This document shows positions 7,001 through 10,802 of a DNA stretch of 10,802 nt, one piece after another. The notes below the pieces were generated by a model. The model did no database searches. It saw only the letters and a program-made list of their open reading frames with translations, and had not been told where the DNA came from. This DNA comes from an uncultured Lachnospiraceae bacterium. GTDB taxonomy: Bacteria > Bacillota > Clostridia > Lachnospirales > Lachnospiraceae. The stretch is taken from contig CADBTX010000278.1 in the NCBI GenBank assembly GCA_902797705.1, forward strand, positions 1 through 10,802, in the 5' to 3' direction. Made by a program: the position numbers and the translations under genes. Position 1 is the stretch's first letter. Each line of letters begins with the position of its first letter.

Positions 7001-8023
7001 CTATTCCGGTTCAGTCTCATTGAACTGATGGAAAGGCGGAGTGTCGTCGTCTATGGCTCTGATATCCATTCCTCTCTGTTTCAGGCCGTCAAGAATACCG
7101 GGAAGTGCTTCCACCGTATTCTTTTTGCTGCCCGTATCGTGGAGAAGGATCACAGCGGTATCCCTTCTGTCCACTCCGTCAAGGGTATTCTTTACGATAT
7201 CTGCGGATGAAAGCCCGTTTCCTGATGAATCTCCGCCATAGACATTCCAGTCATAGTACTCCATACCCTGACTGTATAGCACTGATATGTAATCCACCAT
7301 TGGAAGTGCCGCGATAGTATTACCGCTGCCTCCGGGAAACCGATAGAACTTGGGCACCACACCCGTCTCATTATAGATTAGATTTCGTATTTTATCAAGG
7401 TCGTACTGGAACATGTCCAGATCCCCGTAGACCTTGGAATATACGTGGGAATAGGAGTGCATCCCAATGGTGTGTCCTTCATCCACGATCCTCTTATAGA
7501 AGGGTCTCAGGCTTTCATCCCTGTCCCCTGTGCCGCAGACAAAGAAGGTGGCATGGACTCCGTATTCCTTCAGGATATCCAGGATCTCCCCGGTATATAC
7601 GGAGGGGCCGTCATCAAAGGTCACATAAACCTTTTCTCCCTCTCTCATCTCCGGGATCCCCGGGGGCGTATCTTCACTTACGCTCTCTTCTTCGCCGGAA
7701 ATATCATCCTTTTCCTTATCCTTTGGCTTAGGATCCTTTATCTCCTCCGCGGTTTCCGGCTTTTTTTCAGCCGTTTCCGCAGATTCATCAAAAACTGCCG
7801 CTTCCTCTTTCTTAACCGGCTCTTCTGCAGGTTTTTCCGCCCTTATTTTCCGGTCCCTTTTCACAAGGGAAAAGGCAATAGTTGTAAGCAGCACAAGAAC
7901 CGCGACACATAAAACACATGCCGCGGCCAATAAAACCAGTTTTCTTCTTCTGATCCTTTTAATGCGAACCATAAATATACTGCTGCATACGGGATCGATC
8001 ATATGCCTTTCGGCACAATCCAT
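7001..8023 (-). CDS. membrane-anchored polysaccharide deacetylase (NodB domain)
   Basis: This is a metal-dependent carbohydrate esterase of the NodB (CE4) family, most often a peptidoglycan N-acetylglucosamine deacetylase in Gram-positive bacteria. A basic stretch (RIKRIRRRK, 20-28) precedes one membrane helix (about 29-53), so the catalytic part should face outside. Residues 61-128 are a charged Glu/Lys/Pro linker. The catalytic domain has all five motifs: TFDDGP (135-140, Asp137/Asp138), HSYSH (189-193, metal His189 and His193), RFPGGS (228-233), DWN (258-260) and LLHDT (293-297, His295). It should therefore be active. The start is uncertain. The ATG at 8023 lies 2 nt after the lipoprotein stop but has no clear Shine-Dalgarno, and ATGs at 8002 and 7972 are alternatives that would not change the helix. 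The exact substrate is not shown by sequence. Neighbouring bactofilin suggests a wall-modifying role. Confidence 0.9.
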   Translation of the reverse strand: MDCAERHMIDPVCSSIFMVRIKRIRRRKLVLLAAACVLCVAVLVLLTTIAFSLVKRDRKIRAEKPAEEPVKKEEAAVFDESAETAEKKPETAEEIKDPKPKDKEKDDISGEEESVSEDTPPGIPEMREGEKVYVTFDDGPSVYTGEILDILKEYGVHATFFVCGTGDRDESLRPFYKRIVDEGHTIGMHSYSHVYSKVYGDLDMFQYDLDKIRNLIYNETGVVPKFYRFPGGSGNTIAALPMVDYISVLYSQGMEYYDWNVYGGDSSGNGLSSADIVKNTLDGVDRRDTAVILLHDTGSKKNTVEALPGILDGLKQRGMDIRAIDDDTPPFHQFNETEPE

Positions 8024-8025
8024 CT

Positions 8026-9576
8026 TCAGAAGAAGATGTTTTTACCCGTCTCAAAATAGTAGTTATTCGAAGGGATTATCTCAGATCCCTTTATCTCAAA
8101 TACCTCCCAGACAACTCCGGAATTACCTATGGGAGTCTGGAACGAGCCCACAAGGCCGTTCTTATTATACACTTTAACCTGAACCTCGGAAAGAGACATA
8201 TCGTTGGCCAGATTATTTCCCTTCTTTCCGTTTATCTGATCAGTAACAAAATACTTGTAATCCGAATTTCCGTCAACTGTGATCACCTGGGACATATCAT
8301 TCTCGTATTTTCCCGAATTCAGATCCAGCGTAAAGGGCAGAAGGTCCGAGATCTTTTCATTATTGTAGGTCAGGACCACCTCATACTGATTTTCCTTTAA
8401 TTTATCCGGCGACTGCTTTGTCACATCCAGGAGATAAATATCCGTATCATGCTTATTCTCCCCGACGGGGGCCATATATGTCACACCTATCGGATATTCT
8501 ATTGTACGGGGCCTGATATAAATGTCATTTATCCTGGAAGGAGCAAAATCCCCGTATTCAAATTCCATGGTATACCAGTCCGCGGTATTAACGGGAACCG
8601 CAAACTCATAGTAGCCGTCTCCGTTTGTCATTACGGAATTCTCATAGGCGTTGGCTTCGCTCTTTATCGTGACCTTAGTATTTGCAAGGGTCCCTCCGTA
8701 TTCATCCGCCACATAACCGTAAAGCTTCGCAGTGGACGGAATGGATCTCAATACGTTGTAATTCACGTAGGCTCTGTTGACAAGTTCTGCCTCAAGCTCG
8801 TCATATTCCTTCCTGATATCCGGATTCATGGTGTCGTAGCTTGCCGCGGTAACAGATTCGTTGGACTCCCCGTATGTCGCATAGCACTCCGCCAGAAAAT
8901 CATTCAGGAAATAACATCTCTGTCCCCCGCTCCTTCTGGCGTCATCAGCATTAATTCCGTACAGATCATCGATATATCTGTATGTATAAAGAAGCACGCC
9001 GTTCTTGTAGTAAAATCCCGTAACCTCCCGGCCTTCGCTGCCGTATTCGGTGGAAACTATCTTGTCGATGAGCCGGTCCTCGGGATTTGTATAGACCGTA
9101 AAGTCTATGGTGGCGCCGTTTCCGCTGCGGTGGAGCCTTAAGCTCTTTACCTTGTCGTTCTTTATGTTCTGCTCTACTTCCTTTGGAGCCTTCTTATTTA
9201 CCGGAAGCTCGCTGTCCCGCTCTCCGGGCTCATATTTCACGGTATCATAGTCTATTTCCGGAAGCACCCCGCCGGAACGCCTGATAAAAGCCACCCCTTC
9301 TTCAAAGGTGTCCGCTATCGCAGCATCCTCCTCATTACCGGTGGATACTTCTCCGCCCTTTCCATCATCCTCGTCCTCCTCTTCCACATCGATAACGCCT
9401 TCATCGTCCTCAACAGAAGGGAGGGAGGTCTCGCTGGCGTCCTCTGTCGACGCCCCAATTGCATCATCCTTATTCGTGACTATCTTTTCCGAATTCTTTC
9501 CGCATCCGGAGAAAAGCATGCTTATCAGCATCATCCCGGAAATCAGATATACTATCACCTTTTTATTTTCGAACAT
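8026..9576 (-). CDS. predicted lipoprotein, unknown function, with carboxypeptidase-regulatory-like domain
   Basis: I do not recognise this protein as a named family. From the ATG at 9576 it begins MFENKKVIVYLISGMM, a lipoprotein signal peptide ending LFSGC with Cys25 as the lipidation site (Phe at -3 is less usual than Leu). An acidic, disordered stretch follows (about 45-75, with EEEDEDD). The rest is 516 aa in all. Residues about 283-357 (KLYGYVADEYGGTLANTKVTI to YIRPR) look like a CarboxypepD_reg beta-sandwich, a fold that often serves as a stalk or binding domain on exported proteins. The flanking regions look beta-rich, with many Tyr, Asp and Asn. The frame opens further back, to a GTG at 9648 and an ATG at 9624, but those have no Shine-Dalgarno and would bury the signal peptide. 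It stops 2 nt before the deacetylase, so the two are probably co-expressed at the cell surface. Confidence 0.75.
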   Translation of the reverse strand: MFENKKVIVYLISGMMLISMLFSGCGKNSEKIVTNKDDAIGASTEDASETSLPSVEDDEGVIDVEEEDEDDGKGGEVSTGNEEDAAIADTFEEGVAFIRRSGGVLPEIDYDTVKYEPGERDSELPVNKKAPKEVEQNIKNDKVKSLRLHRSGNGATIDFTVYTNPEDRLIDKIVSTEYGSEGREVTGFYYKNGVLLYTYRYIDDLYGINADDARRSGGQRCYFLNDFLAECYATYGESNESVTAASYDTMNPDIRKEYDELEAELVNRAYVNYNVLRSIPSTAKLYGYVADEYGGTLANTKVTIKSEANAYENSVMTNGDGYYEFAVPVNTADWYTMEFEYGDFAPSRINDIYIRPRTIEYPIGVTYMAPVGENKHDTDIYLLDVTKQSPDKLKENQYEVVLTYNNEKISDLLPFTLDLNSGKYENDMSQVITVDGNSDYKYFVTDQINGKKGNNLANDMSLSEVQVKVYNKNGLVGSFQTPIGNSGVVWEVFEIKGSEIIPSNNYYFETGKNIFF

Positions 9577-9699
9577 ATCATACCTGTCTTTCTTATTCCT
9601 TTTGAAAAAGCCCTTCCGAAACATAAGGTCACACGTTCGGAGGTCCACTAAGAATGGATGATATCATAAAAAACCGAAAAAAGACGGGTATTAAGACAA
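9577..9699. other. intergenic spacer between permease and lipoprotein genes
   Basis: This is the widest gap between the protein genes. Read on the minus strand it holds a weak 4-bp stem with a bulge and a T-run (about 9667-9690), which is too poor to call a terminator. It also holds an 11-mer TATGATATCAT that recurs in the permease promoter. I found no -35/-10 pair with standard spacing, so whether the lipoprotein-deacetylase-bactofilin block has its own promoter here is open. Confidence 0.5.
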
Positions 9700-10620
9700 T
9701 CATAAGGAAATATTCAGTATGTCTATGACTATTCCTGAAAGGACGCCGCAGAAATAAAGTATGGCAGTAAGACAAAGATTCTTCTTCAGATCATTATTCA
9801 CTCTGAAAAGCACCAGAAGCCCTATACCGGCCCCTGTCAGCAATCCGGACATCATTGCTCCAAAGCCGATCATGCCCTCAAGGAAAAACTCAGTGATAAA
9901 TACCGATGCCGCGCAGTTTGGAATAAGGCCGATCAAAGCCGCGGCAAAATCCACCATGAGTCCACTCCTCCCAAAAAAGCTCCTGATGGCATCCTCTCCC
10001 AGGGTCTCTACCAGAACATTGATGATGACGGATGAAACAAGGATAAAGAAAAATATGCTGAGAGTATGCTTAATGGCCGGCCTTACAATACCGCCATGAT
10101 GCTCCTTATGGGATTTCAGATCGTGAAGTTCCCTGGCATCCTTGAATTCCTGCTTCGTATCATCACAATGGCAGCCCTCCCTTTCGCAAAGGCTGTGTAT
10201 ATCCATGGGTTCTTCCTGCTTCTTAAAAACATTCCTCCTGAGAAGATCAAATAAAAGCCCGTAGGATATACCCACCGCTGCCTTCAAAAGCAATATCTTT
10301 AATATCCTGTCTCCCTGAAGATTGCTGGATATAAAGAGGGGCAGCATCTCATCTGAGGTGGAGAGAAATATGGCAAGGAGGGTCCCCGCCGTTATCACCT
10401 TTCCTGCGTACAGATTAGAAGCCGCCGTGGAGAACCCGCACTGGGGAAATATCCCTGCGATCCCTCCGATGACCGGGCCCAGCCTTCCGGAGCCCTTCAC
10501 CTTTTCGGCGATCCTTCCGGACGCATGCTGTTCCAGGTATTCCATAAAAAGATAGGTTACAAATAAAAACGGCAGCATCCTCAGAGAATCAAGCCCCGCA
10601 TCCACGAAAGCATCCAGCAT
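9700..10620 (-). CDS. putative metal or arsenic efflux permease (ArsP_2-like)
   Basis: This is a polytopic membrane protein of about 10 helices, resembling the ArsP_2 family of putative heavy-metal exporters, variously annotated as arsenic efflux or manganese transporters. Two related halves are visible. The first has IFPQCGFSTAASNLYAG (57-73) followed by FLSTSDEMLPL (85-95). The second has LIPNCAASVFITEFFLEG (232-249). Each carries a Pro-x-Cys motif that could line the transport path. The central cytoplasmic loop is rich in metal ligands: His142, Cys145, Cys150-His-Cys152, His166, His171, His174 and His175. Length is 306 aa. The ATG at 10620 has AAAGGA 7 nt upstream. It is divergent from the tRNA-Leu and read in the same direction as everything downstream. 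The family call is fairly secure, but the true substrate is unknown. Confidence 0.75.
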   Translation of the reverse strand: MLDAFVDAGLDSLRMLPFLFVTYLFMEYLEQHASGRIAEKVKGSGRLGPVIGGIAGIFPQCGFSTAASNLYAGKVITAGTLLAIFLSTSDEMLPLFISSNLQGDRILKILLLKAAVGISYGLLFDLLRRNVFKKQEEPMDIHSLCEREGCHCDDTKQEFKDARELHDLKSHKEHHGGIVRPAIKHTLSIFFFILVSSVIINVLVETLGEDAIRSFFGRSGLMVDFAAALIGLIPNCAASVFITEFFLEGMIGFGAMMSGLLTGAGIGLLVLFRVNNDLKKNLCLTAILYFCGVLSGIVIDILNISL

Positions 10621-10627
10621 AAAAAAA

Positions 10628-10633
10628 TCCTTT
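10628..10633 (-). promoter_or_regulatory. ribosome binding site of permease
   Basis: AAAGGA on the minus strand, 7 nt (all T) before the ATG, fixes the permease start. The predicted leader is only about 35 nt, which leaves no room for a riboswitch. Confidence 0.75.
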
Positions 10634-10644
10634 CAAAAAGCTTG

Positions 10645-10673
10645 TTGACTTTTCCGATATGGAATGATATCAT
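10645..10673 (+). promoter_or_regulatory. sigma-70 type promoter for tRNA-Leu
   Basis: TTGACT (10645-10650), a 17-bp spacer, then TATCAT (10668-10673). Each hexamer matches the consensus at 5 of 6 positions. Transcription would start near 10680, about 36 nt before the mature tRNA. The -10 is the right arm of a palindrome shared with the opposite promoter. Confidence 0.7.
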
Positions 10674-10692
10674 ATCACTCGTGCCGTGTGAA
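10664..10692 (-). promoter_or_regulatory. sigma-70 type promoter for permease
   Basis: On the minus strand: TTCACA (10687-10692), a 17-bp spacer, then TATCAT (10664-10669). Both hexamers match at 5 of 6. An alternative reading on the same strand is an extended -10, TGATATGAT. The -10 overlaps the plus-strand -10 by 2 bp. Confidence 0.6.
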
Positions 10693-10715
10693 TAGACAAT
10701 TTTTTCGGTACATCA

Positions 10716-10799
10716 GCGGAAGTGTCGGAACTGGCAGACGAGCAAGACTAAGGATCTTGTGAGCGCAAGCTTGTGTGGGTTCAAGTCCCATCTTCCGCA
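10716..10799 (+). tRNA. tRNA-Leu, anticodon AAG
   Basis: The cloverleaf folds completely. The acceptor GCGGAAG/CTTCCGC has 7 perfect pairs, with discriminator A at 10799. The D stem is TCG/CGA with the GG of the D loop. The anticodon stem CAAGA/TCTTG holds the loop CTAAGGA, giving the anticodon AAG at 10750-10752. A class II variable arm, GAGC-GCAA-GCTT, is present. The T arm is GTGGG-TTCAAGT-CCCAT with one G-U pair. The long variable arm and A73 fit leucine. CCA is not encoded; CTA follows. A34 would need deamination to inosine (TadA) to read CUU, CUC and CUA. It may be the first of a tRNA cluster beyond the window. Confidence 0.95.
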
Positions 10800-10802
10800 C
10801 TA

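Noticed and set aside
8449..9141. Plus-strand frame of 230 aa opposite the lipoprotein
   Set aside because: Antisense to a well-supported gene, with no domain, no Shine-Dalgarno and no signal or membrane features that hold together.
9577..9648. GTG or upstream ATG start for the lipoprotein
   Set aside because: Neither has a Shine-Dalgarno, and both place a long charged leader before an otherwise normal lipoprotein signal peptide.
9667..9690. Possible terminator after the permease gene
   Set aside because: There is a T-run, but the stem is only 4 bp with a bulge and an 8-nt loop, too weak to call.
10621..10664. Metal riboswitch (yybP-ykoY type) before the permease
   Set aside because: The predicted leader is about 35 nt, far too short, and no conserved riboswitch motif is seen.

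Overview
The window looks like chromosomal DNA from a low-to-mid GC Gram-positive anaerobe of the Clostridia, most likely Lachnospiraceae. The evidence is the gene order pyrH-frr-uppS-cdsA-dxr-rseP, the AGGAGG-type ribosome binding sites, and a bactofilin whose N-terminus and CSQCY tail resemble those I remember from that family. All nine protein genes lie on the minus strand, so the window reads from right to left. The only plus-strand gene is a tRNA at the right edge.

Right edge (about 10620-10800). A tRNA-Leu with anticodon AAG runs off to the right. A putative 10-TM metal or arsenic efflux permease of the ArsP_2 type runs off to the left. The two appear to be fired by divergent promoters whose -10 boxes are the two arms of one 10-bp palindrome.

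Middle (about 5217-9576). This is a cell-envelope block of three closely packed genes: a lipoprotein of unknown function with a carboxypeptidase-regulatory-like domain, a membrane-anchored NodB-type polysaccharide or peptidoglycan deacetylase, and a long bactofilin. The bactofilin carries a Glu-Pro/Ala dipeptide repeat of roughly 200 residues ahead of its polymerising domain. It also has an in-frame internal ATG with a good Shine-Dalgarno sequence that could give a short, repeat-free bactofilin.

Left (187-5194). This is the conserved housekeeping run pyrH, frr, uppS, cdsA, dxr, rseP. It covers UMP phosphorylation, ribosome recycling, undecaprenyl diphosphate synthesis, CDP-diacylglycerol synthesis, the MEP pathway and intramembrane proteolysis. 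Junctions are tight, with overlaps of 1 and 4 nt and gaps of 4 to 24 nt, which suggests one transcript. The bactofilin stands 22 nt upstream of pyrH, where many Firmicutes have rpsB-tsf.

Left edge (1-186). No gene is visible after rseP. Instead there is a packed series of four hairpins, three with trinucleotide loops, resembling a REP-like intergenic element. I see no insertion sequence, CRISPR array, phage gene or toxin-antitoxin pair. Nothing here is clearly a new defence-type system. The most unusual points are the bactofilin rod with its possible second start, the shared divergent promoter, the A34 leucine tRNA and the edge hairpins.
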